From Deltaproteobacteria bacterium (lineage in GTDB: Bacteria; Desulfobacterota; Desulfobacteria; Desulfobacterales; Desulfosarcinaceae), in NCBI GenBank assembly GCA_020444075.1, contig JAHLLR010000026.1, forward strand, positions 1 to 62,041: DNA of 62,041 bases. The letters run 5' to 3'. The position numbers and the translations under genes were made by a program. The notes beneath the pieces were generated by a model. That model was not told the origin of the DNA and did no database searches. It saw only the letters and a list, made by a program, of their open reading frames with translations. Below are positions 8,167-17,798 of this stretch, piece by piece. The stretch's first letter is position 1; each line of letters begins with the position of its first letter.

Positions 8167-8832
8167 ATGCGTAGTCGGAAAAGCAAACAGCCATTTCGCC
8201 TCTGTATGACGCTGCTGGTCCCGGTTGTTCTCTTTCTGTCGGCCTGCGGTGTGGTGAGAACCACCTACCGGCTCACCAAGGGAACCGTGGTCATGGCCTA
8301 CAAGGTGACCAAATTCGCCGGCAGTACGGTCTATACCGTGGGCGGGTTCACTTTTGACGTGGTCACTGCCCCGCTTTCCTGGCCCCTGACCCACGACGAT
8401 ATCGACACCATCGACGGCCTGTCGCCCAAGGAAGCCATCGCCCAGGGACGCGTCAAGGCATCGCCCTATGTGGTCCGGGGCAAACGCTATGTGCCCATGA
8501 CAGTGGCGCAGGCGCAGACCTACCGCGAAAAAGGAATTGCCTCCTGGTACGGAAATGAAACCTACCGGCAGCCGGGCGGACACATGACCGCCAACGGCGA
8601 AGCCTTCAACCCCGATGGGATGAGCGCCGCCCACAAGCACCTGCCCCTGCCGATCTTCGTGCGGGTGACCAACCTGTCCAACCGGCGCAGCATCATCGTG
8701 CGCGTCAACGACCGGGGGCCATTTGTCGAAGGACGGATGATCGACTTGAGCGCCGGTGCTGCCAAAAAACTGGGTTTCTATGAACAGGGAACGGCCCGGG
8801 TACTGGTGGAGGCGGTCGACCTGGAAGGGTGA
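8167..8832 (+). CDS. rlpA: RlpA family septal-ring lipoprotein
   Basis: 221 aa. A lipoprotein signal ends at LFLSAC (Cys27), so the protein should be lipidated and anchored in the envelope. The C-terminal 110 residues form the double-psi beta-barrel: GIASWYGNE, MTANGEAFNPDGMSAAHKHLPLP, VRVNDRGPFVEGRMIDLS and AAKKLGF. The His in AHKHLP and Asp in VNDRGPF are the conserved groove residues of RlpA. Family members bind or cleave stem-peptide-free peptidoglycan at division sites. No SPOR domain is present. The N-terminal half (30-120) is a linker without recognisable domain. Probably the last gene of the 5.8-8.8 kb transcript. Confidence 0.9.
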   Translation: MRSRKSKQPFRLCMTLLVPVVLFLSACGVVRTTYRLTKGTVVMAYKVTKFAGSTVYTVGGFTFDVVTAPLSWPLTHDDIDTIDGLSPKEAIAQGRVKASPYVVRGKRYVPMTVAQAQTYREKGIASWYGNETYRQPGGHMTANGEAFNPDGMSAAHKHLPLPIFVRVTNLSNRRSIIVRVNDRGPFVEGRMIDLSAGAAKKLGFYEQGTARVLVEAVDLEG

Positions 8833-9016
8833 TGGCGCTGGCAGTATTTGAAGAGCGCGCCGACGCATGGACAGGTCAAAGAATCGAAATTACGGTATCC
8901 GCACTCAGGAGCCGTAAGAGCGGCTTCCCGCCGTGATCGGATTTCTCAAATTCCACTCACCAATCTCGGCTGGAAACCGTTCCACCATGTAAGCCAATTC
9001 TGCGGCGTAAACATCT

Positions 9017-10183
9017 TCACGCCTTTTCTTGGGCAATTACTTTGCAGACAGAAGCAATGAGTTGGATCTGGGGGATGACGCTGCCCAACTCCACATATTC
9101 GTCCTGACCGTGGGCATTGCCGCCCACCGGCCCCATGCCGTCGATGGTGGGCACCCCTAAAGCGGAAGAGAAGTTGCCGTCCGAGCAGCCGCCGGTGGCA
9201 ATGGATTCGATGGTCATTCCCATCCCCGCGGCCTTCTCCTTGATCACTTTCCACAGCTCCAGGGTCCGGTCATCGGCCTCCATGGGCGGCCGGTTGACAC
9301 CACCGCTGACCGATAGGGTAACCCCCGGTACATGGGTGTGCTCGGGCAGCGACTTAAAAAAAGCCTCGACCGGCGCCACTTCACTTTTGCGGCCTACGCG
9401 GATATCCACCGAAGCCCGTGCCTGGTCCGGAATGATGTTGGTTTTCTCCCCGCCGCCGATAACCGTGACATGGGCAGAGATGCCGGCGGCAGCGTGGTTG
9501 TTGAATCGTTGAATAGCCACGACTTGATGGGCGATCTCCACGGCGGCGTTAGCCCCCTTCTCCGGCTCAACCCCTGCATGGGCGGATCTGCCTATAGCCT
9601 TGATCGTAAAGCCGCCGCCCCCCTTTCGTTGCAGGACGAACCGGTGGCCCGGCCGGCAGGGTTCGAAAACGAAAACCCGTTGGCTGTTGCGGGCATGGTC
9701 TTCGATCCATGCCCTGGACGAGACCGAGCCCACCTCCTCATCGCCGTTGAAGCACACACCGATCGTCAGTTGGTTAAGCACACCCGCGTGGGAAAGGGCT
9801 TCAAGCACATGCAGGGCCACCAGCAAGCCGCCTTTCATATCGCAAACGCCGGGACCGGTGGCCCGGTCGCCGTCTGTGTTGAACGGTCGTCTGTCCACTT
9901 CACCCGTCGGAAAGACCGTGTCCATATGCCCCAGAAACAGGATGTCGAAAGGCCGGCCTTCAGGCCCGTTGCGGGCATGCAGACAGGGAACGCCCCTGCC
10001 CCCTACCCTTTCCAGGCTCACAGCGAAACCGATCGCCTCCAGCCGTTTGCCCAAAAAACCCGCCACGGCGGCAATGCCGGGAATGTTGTCGCTGCTGCTG
10101 TCGATATTGACGAGTGTCTCCAGGTCGTCGATGAAATCGCCAACCCTGCCGGTGATGAAAGGTTGCATGGCCGTCTTAATCAT
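9017..10183 (-). CDS. M20 family metallopeptidase (carboxypeptidase G2 / ArgE-DapE type)
   Basis: 388 aa. Two-zinc amidohydrolase or exopeptidase. Metal and catalytic residues are visible: H86 and D88 in LGHMDTVFP, D115 in GPGVCDMKGG and E149-E150 in GDEEVGS. The dimerisation domain starts near GRSAHAGVEPEKGANA, and the last metal-ligand region includes NAHGQDEYVELGS. No signal peptide, so it is cytoplasmic. It is the last gene of the dipeptide ABC operon, 28 bp after the DppC-type permease. It probably hydrolyses imported peptides or acylated amino acids. Confidence 0.9.
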   Translation of the reverse strand: MIKTAMQPFITGRVGDFIDDLETLVNIDSSSDNIPGIAAVAGFLGKRLEAIGFAVSLERVGGRGVPCLHARNGPEGRPFDILFLGHMDTVFPTGEVDRRPFNTDGDRATGPGVCDMKGGLLVALHVLEALSHAGVLNQLTIGVCFNGDEEVGSVSSRAWIEDHARNSQRVFVFEPCRPGHRFVLQRKGGGGFTIKAIGRSAHAGVEPEKGANAAVEIAHQVVAIQRFNNHAAAGISAHVTVIGGGEKTNIIPDQARASVDIRVGRKSEVAPVEAFFKSLPEHTHVPGVTLSVSGGVNRPPMEADDRTLELWKVIKEKAAGMGMTIESIATGGCSDGNFSSALGVPTIDGMGPVGGNAHGQDEYVELGSVIPQIQLIASVCKVIAQEKA

Positions 10184-10211
10184 TGGGGTTCGACGTTCAG
10201 CCTCGAAAACG

Positions 10212-11099
10212 CTATCCTTTGCGTTCGATCTTGGGGTTCAACTCTTCCCGAAGCCAGTCGGCAAACAGGTTGATGCCGACCACCAGCAGAACCAGGGTGA
10301 TTCCCGGAAAGAGGATCATCCACCACATGCCGGCATAGATGTAGTTCTTGCCGATGGCGATCATCATGCCCAGGCTCGGTTCGGTAAGCGGCACGCCCAC
10401 ACCCAGGAAGCTCAGGGTGGCTTCGAGCATGATGACCACGGCCAGGTCCACGGCCACCACCACGAAGATGGGGGTCAGGGAATTGGGCAGGATGTGGCGT
10501 AACATGATGCGCAGGTTGCCGGCACCGGCGGCCCGAGCCGCCAGGATGTAGGCTTCCTGTTTGACTTCCAGCACGCTGCCGCGCATGGTGCGCGCATAGC
10601 GCACCCAGTCGGCGATGCAGATCGCCAGAATGACCACGGGGATGCCGCCGTGCTTGAAGATGCCCAGCAGCAAAAAAGCCAGCAGGGTGGTGGAGAAGGA
10701 AAAGACGGTATCAGCCAGGCGCATGGTGGCGATGTCCAGCCAGCGGCCGTAAAAACCGGCCAAAAGGCCGATCAGGACGCCCAGGGTGCCGGAGATGAAC
10801 ACGACGGAAAAGCCGACGATCAGCGAGGTGCGGCAGCCGTAGATGATGGTGCTGAGAATGTCGCGGCCCTGGTCGTCGGTGCCCAGCAGGAAAGGCCAGG
10901 TGCCGCCCTCCATCCACACCGGCGGCGTGAGAAAATGCTCCAGGCTGAGGGTGGTCAGGTCATAGGGATTTTGCGGCGTGATCCAGGGTGCGGCCAGTGC
11001 GGCCGTGATGAAGAGCAGTAATAAGGCGCTGCCCGCCAGGGCCGACAGGTCGTGCAGGTAGTTCCACAGCAGGCGCGATGTGATGCGGCGTTCAGTCAT
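10212..11099 (-). CDS. dppC: ABC transporter permease, DppC/OppC type
   Basis: 295 aa inner-membrane permease. The first transmembrane helix (SALLLLFITAALAAPWI) is followed by the N-terminal OppC-type motif PYDLTTLSLEHFL and LLGTDDQGRDILSTIIYG. The cytoplasmic coupling loop EAYILAARAAGAGNLRIMLRHILPN carries the EAA motif that docks onto the ATPases. The start overlaps the DppB stop by 8 bp, so the two are translated together. Partner of the DppB, DppD, DppF and binding-protein genes upstream. Confidence 0.92.
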   Translation of the reverse strand: MTERRITSRLLWNYLHDLSALAGSALLLLFITAALAAPWITPQNPYDLTTLSLEHFLTPPVWMEGGTWPFLLGTDDQGRDILSTIIYGCRTSLIVGFSVVFISGTLGVLIGLLAGFYGRWLDIATMRLADTVFSFSTTLLAFLLLGIFKHGGIPVVILAICIADWVRYARTMRGSVLEVKQEAYILAARAAGAGNLRIMLRHILPNSLTPIFVVVAVDLAVVIMLEATLSFLGVGVPLTEPSLGMMIAIGKNYIYAGMWWMILFPGITLVLLVVGINLFADWLREELNPKIERKG

Positions 11100-12057
11100 A
11101 ACGGATCTTGGGATTCAGCAATGCGTAAAGGATATCCACCACCATGTTCAGCGTGATGATGATGGCCGCGGCCAGCATGATATAGGTGACGATCACGGGC
11201 TGATCGTTCTCGTAGATCGAGGTCAGCAGCAGGTTGCCCATGCCCGGCCACTGGTAGATCGTCTCGGTGACGATGGAAAAGGCCAAAAGCTCGCCGAACT
11301 GCAGGCCGGTGATGGTGACTACGGGGATCATCACATTGCGCAGGGCATGCTTGAGTACCACAATGCGCGGCGGCAGGCCTTTGGCCCAGGCGGTCTTGAT
11401 GTACTCCTGGGTCAGTACTTCGCGCATGCCGGCGCGGGTCAGACGAAGCAGAACCGCCAGCTGATAGCTGGCCAGGGTCAGGGACGGCAGAATCAGGTGC
11501 TTGAGTCCGTCCTGGGTCAGAAGACCGGTGCGCCAGAAACCGAGCTGGACCGCATCCCCGCGGCCGAAAGAGGGTAGTATATTCCAGAAGACCGAAAAAA
11601 TCATGATCAGCAGGATGCCGGTTAAAAAGGTGGGCAGCGAAATGCCCCCCAGGCTGAGGGCCATGATGAATCGATTGCGCAGGGCATAGGGTTTGAGTGA
11701 GACCAGCACCCCCAAGCCCAGGCCGCTGGTGAAGGCGATGCACAAGGCGCACACGGCCAGTTCGAAGGTGGCCGGAAAACGCTCCAGGATCAGGTTCAGG
11801 GCCGGCACCCGGCTGACATACGATTTGCCGAAGTTGCCCTGCAGCGCGTTCCACACGAAGCGCACGTAACGCTCGTGGATCGGCCTGTCCAGTCCGAAGA
11901 CCCGGCGCACTTCTGCCTGCTCTTCGAAGGTGGCGTAGAGGCCGGCCATTCTGACGACCGGATCCCCCATGAACTGGAAGATGAAGAAGCAGATCATCGA
12001 AACGGCCAGCAGCACCGCGATGCCCTGCAAGAATCGTCGCGTAATATAGGTCAGCAT
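11092..12057 (-). CDS. dppB: ABC transporter permease, DppB/OppB type
   Basis: 321 aa, six predicted membrane helices, starting MLTYITRRFLQGIAVLLAVS as in the DppB family. FGLDRPIHERYVRFVWNALQGNFGKSY is the characteristic periplasmic segment. The EAA coupling motif is in EYIKTAWAKGLPPRIVVLKHALRNV. It forms the transmembrane channel with the overlapping DppC gene. The binding-protein gene lies 76 bp upstream. Confidence 0.92.
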   Translation of the reverse strand: MLTYITRRFLQGIAVLLAVSMICFFIFQFMGDPVVRMAGLYATFEEQAEVRRVFGLDRPIHERYVRFVWNALQGNFGKSYVSRVPALNLILERFPATFELAVCALCIAFTSGLGLGVLVSLKPYALRNRFIMALSLGGISLPTFLTGILLIMIFSVFWNILPSFGRGDAVQLGFWRTGLLTQDGLKHLILPSLTLASYQLAVLLRLTRAGMREVLTQEYIKTAWAKGLPPRIVVLKHALRNVMIPVVTITGLQFGELLAFSIVTETIYQWPGMGNLLLTSIYENDQPVIVTYIMLAAAIIITLNMVVDILYALLNPKIRYD

Positions 12058-12133
12058 GTCATCCGGCCGGCTGAAACCAATCTGTTGAGTTGGCCGGAAG
12101 GCCGTTTTGCGGGTCGGCCTTCCGGTGGGGTTT

Positions 12134-13657
12134 CTATTTCAATGACAGTTCTTTATAGACCATCCAGCGGTCGGGCCGAGGCTGGAAGGCCAATTTGCTG
12201 TCCTTGCGCACGGCATAGACATCCATCTGGTAGTGCAGTGGAATCCAGATGATCTTGTCCACCATGGCCATTTTATTGAGGTCCTGCAGGGCCTTTTCGC
12301 GAGCCTTGGCGTCCAGCATGACTGCCGTGGATTCGATCAGTCCGTCGATTGCGGAATCACTGTAGCCGGCACCGTTGAGTTCGCCGAAACCGCGCTCCTT
12401 GTCGCGCGAATGGGCCAGTTTGGCATAGGTGCGGCCCATGTCGAAGGTGCCGTCGAACCAGCCGATCAGGTAGAACGCCAACTTGCCCTGGTTGACCTCG
12501 GGAAAGAAGATCGATTTGGGTTTGGCGTCCAGAGTCACCGTAATGCCGATTTTGGCCAGGTACTTGGCCACGGCCTCGATGATTTTGGCATCCTGGATGT
12601 AGCGGTCGTTGGGTCCGCTCAGCGTGATGGCAAAGCCTTTCTCGTACCCGGCTTCCTTGAGCAGCTGCTTGGCTTTATCCGGATTGTAGGGCAGACGCTT
12701 GAGATCGGCAACGTAGCCGATGGTTGGCTGATCGGGAATCTGGGCGGCCGGAGAGGCTTGGCCGCGCATCACTTTCTCGATGATTTCGTCTTCGTTGATG
12801 GCCATGTAAATGGCCTGGCGCACACGCATGTCCGCCATGGGGGTACCGGGCGTATTGGCCAGTGCCAGAAAGATCGAACGTCGTGCGGGCCTGCTGACGA
12901 TCTCAAGCTGATTGTTTTTCTTGATCTGGTCGTAGAGTTCCACCGGAACGCCGGTGAGCATGCCCACCTGCCCGGAAACCAGGGCTGCAAAACGCGTGGA
13001 GGACTCGGTGATGGGACGGATCTCGACGTTTTTGATGGGCGGTGCGCCTTCCCAGTAGTTTTCGTTGGCCTCCATCTTCACATAGGAACCTTTGACCCAC
13101 TCCACGAATTTGTAAGCTCCGGTGCCCATGGGACGCACCATCACATCGCCTGGATCGCGCGCGGTGGTGTCTTCCTTGTCCATGATGAAGGTCTGGTGCA
13201 GGTTGTTGATGAACCAGGGAATGGGTTCTTTGGTCTTGATGGTGAGCGTGTAATCGTCATGGATCGTGATGCTGTCGATGGATTTACCCGCATTGACGAA
13301 CTCCGAGACCTCGGGATTGGACAACCGTTCGAAGGTGAATTTGACATCCTCGGCCGTGAAGGGGTTGCCGTTGTGAAACGTGACACCCTTGCGCAGCCAG
13401 AACTTCCAGTTCAGGGCGTCCTGGCGCTCCCACTTGACTGCCAGGGCCGGGGCTAAAACGCCATCCGGACCTTTGCGTTGCAGCAGGCCGTCGAAAAAAT
13501 TGGCGAAATACTGCAAACCGGCGTCGGAATCATCCCCATGGGGATTCATCATGCGCGGTGAATCATCCTGGGCCACCACAATCGACGACTGAGCCCAGAC
13601 CTGGCCTGCGAGCAGCAGGACCGCCATTGCCAACAGGATGGATAATGTCTTCTTCAT
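12134..13657 (-). CDS. ABC transporter peptide-binding protein (SBP_bac_5)
   Basis: 507 aa periplasmic binding protein. The signal peptide is MKKTLSILLAMAVLLLAGQ with cleavage near VWAQSS. LNWKFWLRKGVTFHNGNPFTAEDVKFTFERL is the family 5 hallmark; DMRVRQAIYMAINEDEIIEKV and NPDKAKQLLKEAGY are the second. It captures peptides or similar ligands for the DppBCDF channel encoded around it. The ligand is not deducible, but the M20 peptidase in the operon argues for a peptide or N-acyl amino acid. A GGAGG ribosome site precedes the ATG. Confidence 0.92.
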   Translation of the reverse strand: MKKTLSILLAMAVLLLAGQVWAQSSIVVAQDDSPRMMNPHGDDSDAGLQYFANFFDGLLQRKGPDGVLAPALAVKWERQDALNWKFWLRKGVTFHNGNPFTAEDVKFTFERLSNPEVSEFVNAGKSIDSITIHDDYTLTIKTKEPIPWFINNLHQTFIMDKEDTTARDPGDVMVRPMGTGAYKFVEWVKGSYVKMEANENYWEGAPPIKNVEIRPITESSTRFAALVSGQVGMLTGVPVELYDQIKKNNQLEIVSRPARRSIFLALANTPGTPMADMRVRQAIYMAINEDEIIEKVMRGQASPAAQIPDQPTIGYVADLKRLPYNPDKAKQLLKEAGYEKGFAITLSGPNDRYIQDAKIIEAVAKYLAKIGITVTLDAKPKSIFFPEVNQGKLAFYLIGWFDGTFDMGRTYAKLAHSRDKERGFGELNGAGYSDSAIDGLIESTAVMLDAKAREKALQDLNKMAMVDKIIWIPLHYQMDVYAVRKDSKLAFQPRPDRWMVYKELSLK

Positions 13658-13715
13658 CTTGCCTCCTTGAGGTTGTCACTAGGCGTTCATTTACCGGTGG
13701 TTGCGCCACCGGGGG

Positions 13716-14690
13716 TCAATACAGAAAACAGGCGGTCGCATGACCGCCGGCCACCTCCTTCAGCGGCGGCGTTTTCCGGCTGCAATGCTCCATACGGTGA
13801 CGGCAGCGGGGGTGAAAAGCGCATCCCGGCGGCGGCTGAATCGGACTGGGCACATCGCCGCTGAGCAGGATGCGCTGCCGCTGGATATCCGGATCGGCCA
13901 CCGGTACTGCCGAGAGCAGTGCCTGGGTGTAGGGGTGCCTGGGGTGGCTGTAGATATCCCCATACGCAGCCGTTTCCACGATTTTTCCCAGGTACATCAC
14001 TGCGATGCGGTCGCACAGGTGCTCCACCACTGCCAGGTCATGGGCGATGATGATGTAGGAGAGACCGAATTCGGCCTGCAGTTCGATCAGCAGGTTGATG
14101 ATCTGGGCTTGAATGGAGACATCCAGGGCCGAAACCGGTTCATCGCCGATCACCAGGTCGGGATTGAGCGCCAGAGCACGGGCGATGCCAATGCGCTGGC
14201 GCTGTCCACCGCTGAACTCGTGGGGATAGCGCCGGCCCTGCTCGGGTGACAGGCCGACCTTTTCCAGCAGAAAAGCCACCCGTTCGCGCCGCTCGGCCGG
14301 TGCATTCACGCGGTGGATGGTCATGGGCTCGGCGATGATCTGGTTGACCGTCATGCGCGGGTTGAGGGAGGAATAGGGGTCCTGGAATATAAACTGGATG
14401 TCGCGCTTGAGCAGGCGCAGGTGCTCATGATCCATTGCGGTCACATCGCGGCCGGCGAAGGTGATCCGTCCTCCTGTGGGCTCGATCAACCGCAGGACGG
14501 CCAGGCCGGTGGTAGTCTTGCCGCAGCCGCTCTCACCCACCAGGCCGAGGGTTTCACCCTTGGCCAGGGTAAAGGAGATCCCGTCCACGGCATAGACATG
14601 GCCCACCGTCCGGCTGATTAGGCCCTTGGTGATAGGGAAGTGAACTTTCAGGTCTTCGACGGTCAGAAGGGGGTTCATTTTTTTTTTCAT
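13716..14690 (-). CDS. dppF: ABC transporter ATPase, DppF/OppF type
   Basis: 324 aa. Walker [14 protein letters not shown]-loop [14 protein letters not shown], signature [15 protein letters not shown], Walker [14 protein letters not shown] and switch His (AHDL) are all intact. The C-terminal oligopeptide-transporter domain ([12 protein letters not shown], then the Cys-rich [12 protein letters not shown]...CSRKTPPL) may bind an Fe-S cluster, as known for some OppD/F homologues. Two close starts exist (Met1, Met5); a run of eight T marks the spot on the plus strand. It follows the DppD gene by 47 bp and powers the same importer. Confidence 0.92.
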   Translation of the reverse strand: MKKKMNPLLTVEDLKVHFPITKGLISRTVGHVYAVDGISFTLAKGETLGLVGESGCGKTTTGLAVLRLIEPTGGRITFAGRDVTAMDHEHLRLLKRDIQFIFQDPYSSLNPRMTVNQIIAEPMTIHRVNAPAERRERVAFLLEKVGLSPEQGRRYPHEFSGGQRQRIGIARALALNPDLVIGDEPVSALDVSIQAQIINLLIELQAEFGLSYIIIAHDLAVVEHLCDRIAVMYLGKIVETAAYGDIYSHPRHPYTQALLSAVPVADPDIQRQRILLSGDVPSPIQPPPGCAFHPRCRHRMEHCSRKTPPLKEVAGGHATACFLY

Positions 14691-14737
14691 TCACAATGAC
14701 GAAAAAATTCTGCACTTTCAACCTTCGGCTTTTATCT

Positions 14738-15736
14738 TCAGCTTAATACGTGCAGCCAGCACCGTACCGCGTGGTCTCCCCCCGTGTCGAGGATCTCGGG
14801 CAGATGCTCGCGGCATTTTTCCATCCGGTCGGGGCAGCGTGGATAAAAGAGACAGCCCTCCGGCAGGCTGTACAGGCTCGGCACCATCCCGGTGATTTCA
14901 CGCAGCCTGCGGCGGCCGTGCCGCGCGCGTTCACCCAATTTGGGGATGGATTGCAGCAGACCGCGGGTATAAGGATGCTTGGGATTCCTGAAGATATCCC
15001 CGGTGCGGGCCGCTTCGACCACTTTTCCGGCGTACATCACCACCACCCGGCTGGCGATCTCGCTGATGACTCCCAAATCATGGGTGATGATCATGATGGC
15101 CGTGTCATAGTCCTGGCGCAGGGTCAGCATGAGGTCCAGAATCTGAGCCTGCACGGTCACATCCAGGGCGGTGGTGGGCTCGTCGGCAATCAAGATCTCC
15201 GGGTTGCACGCCAGGGCCATGGCAATCATGACCCGCTGGCGCATGCCGCCGGACAGCTGGTGGGGATAGGCCTGAGCCCGACGCTCCGGAGCCGGGATTT
15301 GAACTCGTTTCAGCATCTCCACACCCCGGTCCCATGCCGCTTGACGCGAAACCCCCTCGTGCTGGATGAACATTTCGGCGATCTGGTTGCCGATGGTAAA
15401 AACCGGGTTCAACGAGGTCATCGGTTCCTGGAAGATCATGGCGATGCGGTTGCCGCGGATGCCCCGCACGCTGTCCATGGACAAGGTAGCGATGTCCACC
15501 CCGTCGAAAAGAATTCTCCCGCCGACGATTCTGCCCGGTGGTTCGGGGATCAGGCGCATGATGCTCTGCGCCATGACGCTCTTGCCGCAGCCCGATTCAC
15601 CGACGATCCCCAGCACCTCTCCCCGGTCCAGGTGGAAGGAAACATCGTCGACCGCCCGGGCCACACCGTCAAAGGTGAAAAAATAGGTCTTCAGGCCGAT
15701 TACCTGGAGAATTTTTTCTGGAACCGATGGTTTCAT
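14738..15736 (-). CDS. dppD: ABC transporter ATPase, DppD/OppD type
   Basis: 332 aa. Walker [14 protein letters not shown]-loop [14 protein letters not shown], signature [15 protein letters not shown], Walker [14 protein letters not shown] and switch His (THDL) are intact. The C-terminal domain has the Cys motif [14 protein letters not shown]. There is no clear ribosome site before ATG 15736. Instead the start overlaps the stop of a small HTH reading frame in an ATGA, so translation may depend on that frame. First ATPase gene of the peptide importer operon. Confidence 0.92.
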   Translation of the reverse strand: MKPSVPEKILQVIGLKTYFFTFDGVARAVDDVSFHLDRGEVLGIVGESGCGKSVMAQSIMRLIPEPPGRIVGGRILFDGVDIATLSMDSVRGIRGNRIAMIFQEPMTSLNPVFTIGNQIAEMFIQHEGVSRQAAWDRGVEMLKRVQIPAPERRAQAYPHQLSGGMRQRVMIAMALACNPEILIADEPTTALDVTVQAQILDLMLTLRQDYDTAIMIITHDLGVISEIASRVVVMYAGKVVEAARTGDIFRNPKHPYTRGLLQSIPKLGERARHGRRRLREITGMVPSLYSLPEGCLFYPRCPDRMEKCREHLPEILDTGGDHAVRCWLHVLS

Positions 15737-15855
15737 GCCCGTGTTTCAATTTGAGTCAGGTAGGCCTTTGAAATACCCGAGACCGCGCTGAGCTGATTCA
15801 GGTTCAGACCACTTGACGCAATGATGCCGGACAGGGTTTCGGAAAATTTCCGCAT
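15733..15855 (-). CDS. Small XRE-type helix-turn-helix ORF coupled to dppD
   Basis: 40 aa from ATG 15855 (the frame itself opens further up, at 15972). The segment IIASSGLNLNQLSAVSGIS then KAYLTQIE is a good XRE helix-turn-helix, but the frame ends right after it (ETRA, stop), so the last helices of a normal domain (~55 aa) are missing. The stop overlaps the dppD start (ATGA). No ribosome site is obvious. It could be the trimmed remains of the operon's regulator, or a leader ORF for dppD. Low certainty that a protein is made. Confidence 0.4.
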   Translation of the reverse strand: MRKFSETLSGIIASSGLNLNQLSAVSGISKAYLTQIETRA

Positions 15856-16125
15856 AGGTGGATGATTTTTCCAGTGGAGGCGCCAAAACGCATTTTTAAA
15901 TGCTCTGGCCGATTCCGAGAAAGCTACGATACGGTAACTGAAACAATTTGAATTGTACACCACAACCGGCATCGGTTAAACATTTTTTTCAACCCCGATA
16001 GCCACGTGTTCTGTTAATTGACCGGTTTGGTTTGCAATCCATACCAAAAAAAGGTATCCGAACGGTTAGGAAAAACTAACCCGATGACATGCCTCTTTGC
16101 GAAGGCCCAGGGAAAGGGATGACCC

Positions 16126-16593
16126 ATGACGAAACCATTGAGACGGGAAGACCGGCAGCTTGACAATGCATCTGCCATGGCGCTGCTGAAACGGGGCGAA
16201 TACGGAATTTTGAGCACCTCGGACAAAAACAACCGGCCTTACGGCATACCGGTGAACTATGTGCTGATGGAAGACAGTATTTTTTTTCACTGCGCCACCG
16301 AAGGTCATAAATTGGAAAACATCACCGCCAACAATGGTGTATCGTTCTGTGTGGTAGGAAAGACCGAACTGATCCCCGAAAAATTCTCCACCCGCTACGA
16401 AAGCGTCGTGGTGTCGGGCCGTGCCGACCTGATCAAAGACAACGTGTTGAAAAAAAATGCGCTCCGTGCCCTGGTGGCCAAATACGCCCCGGACCACATC
16501 GCCGCCGGGGATGCTTATATCGATAAGCTGATGGACAAAACGACCGTGGTGCGGGTCGAGATCGAAACCCTTGCCGGCAAAGCCAGAAAGTAA
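16126..16593 (+). CDS. Pyridoxamine 5'-phosphate oxidase-like flavoprotein (NimA type)
   Basis: 155 aa. The split-barrel FMN-binding pattern GEYGILSTSDKNNRPYGIPVNYVLMEDSIFFHC then GHKLENITANNGVSFCVVG is that of the NimA / PNPOx-like proteins, some of which reduce nitroimidazoles. FSTRYESVVVSGRADLI is the second conserved block. No signal peptide. It is followed after 13 bp by the homocysteine methyltransferase, so the two form a short operon. The physiological substrate is unknown. Confidence 0.87.
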   Translation: MTKPLRREDRQLDNASAMALLKRGEYGILSTSDKNNRPYGIPVNYVLMEDSIFFHCATEGHKLENITANNGVSFCVVGKTELIPEKFSTRYESVVVSGRADLIKDNVLKKNALRALVAKYAPDHIAAGDAYIDKLMDKTTVVRVEIETLAGKARK

Positions 16594-16606
16594 AGCGCCG
16601 ACAGCC

Positions 16607-17578
16607 ATGACTGTTTCCCTGCTGCCACGGCTTGACCGCTATCCGGTCGTCCTTACCGAGGGCGCCGTCATTGAACGGATTCGGCGGGAAACATCTCTCC
16701 AGATGGATCCCCACCTGCTGAACACCAGCCTGATTTACAGCCCCGCGGGGCGCGCGGCGATGGCACGGATATATTCTCAGTACCTCCGAATCGCCGCCGA
16801 TCACCGGCTGCCCATCCTGGTGGCCGCACCCACCTGGCGGGCCAATCCCGAAAGGGTCAAGCAGGCGAAAATAGGCGATGTGAGCACGGTAAACCAGGAT
16901 GCGGTGAGGTTCCTGCGGGATGTCTGCCAGGAATGTGACAGCCGGACCTCACCGGTAATAGTTGGCGGACTCATGGCCTGCCGGGGAGACGCGTACAAAC
17001 CGGAGGAGGCATTGGACACGCCTTCGGCCGAAGCCTTTCACCGGCCCCAGGCCAGGAGTCTGGCCGCTGCCGGCGTGGACTATATCATGGCGGCCACCCT
17101 GCCGGCCCTTACCGAGGCGATTGGCCTGGCCCGTATGCTGGCTTCGCTGCCGGTTCCCTACATCATCAGTTTTATCGTCCGGCGTGATGGATCCATCCTG
17201 GACGGGACGCCCCTGACGGTAGTTATCGAACAGATCGACAGGCAGGTTAATCCCCGGCCGGCCTTTTACATGGTCAACTGCGTCCACCCGGACACGGTGG
17301 TCGATGGACTCGGTGCAGAGTTGACGAAAATTGGTCTGTTGAAAAACCGCCTGTGGGGCATCCAGGCCAACACATCCGCCAGGAACCCGGATGAACTGGA
17401 CGGATCGGATGCCCTGGACACCGCCGAACCGGAACCCTTTGCCGACAAAGTGGCAAACCTTCACACCCAATTCGGGATGAAGGTCCTTGGCGGGTGCTGC
17501 GGCACGGACCACCGGCATATCGAAGCCATCGCAAAACGGATGTCGGCCTCACCAGCCGCATCGATTCGAGGTAATTAA
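16607..17578 (+). CDS. Homocysteine S-methyltransferase family protein
   Basis: 323 aa from ATG 16607. It is a TIM-barrel enzyme that moves a methyl group from a donor (for example S-methylmethionine) to homocysteine or a similar thiol. The three zinc Cys ligands are present: one in FYMVNCVHPDT and two in VLGGCCGTDHRHIEAI. LTEGAVIERIRRE at the start replaces the usual DGG-type loop. It lacks the cobalamin and folate modules of MetH. Co-transcribed with the flavoprotein upstream; with the trans-sulfuration enzyme at 5.8 kb it suggests active methionine-cysteine interconversion. Confidence 0.85.
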   Translation: MTVSLLPRLDRYPVVLTEGAVIERIRRETSLQMDPHLLNTSLIYSPAGRAAMARIYSQYLRIAADHRLPILVAAPTWRANPERVKQAKIGDVSTVNQDAVRFLRDVCQECDSRTSPVIVGGLMACRGDAYKPEEALDTPSAEAFHRPQARSLAAAGVDYIMAATLPALTEAIGLARMLASLPVPYIISFIVRRDGSILDGTPLTVVIEQIDRQVNPRPAFYMVNCVHPDTVVDGLGAELTKIGLLKNRLWGIQANTSARNPDELDGSDALDTAEPEPFADKVANLHTQFGMKVLGGCCGTDHRHIEAIAKRMSASPAASIRGN

Positions 17579-17798
17579 AGGCAAAACCGATTCTGCCGAT
17601 ATCCATAAAAAGGATATTGAAAAATTATGTCAAGGACTGCCATGCATTGTTGTCCGGTCTTCGCAGATACGGAAACCAGTCTGAATGCGCTCCGTTTTGA
17701 CACACGGTTTGCCTCCCCGCCGGATGCGTGTTTTCATCCTCCCCCGCCACATCCTCCAACCAACCTGACGCCTATTCCCCTGCCATCCGGGATTCGAC

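Noticed and set aside
12233-13456. 407-aa plus-strand frame opposite the peptide-binding protein
   Set aside because: Antisense shadow; the binding protein has a signal peptide, family motifs and operon partners.
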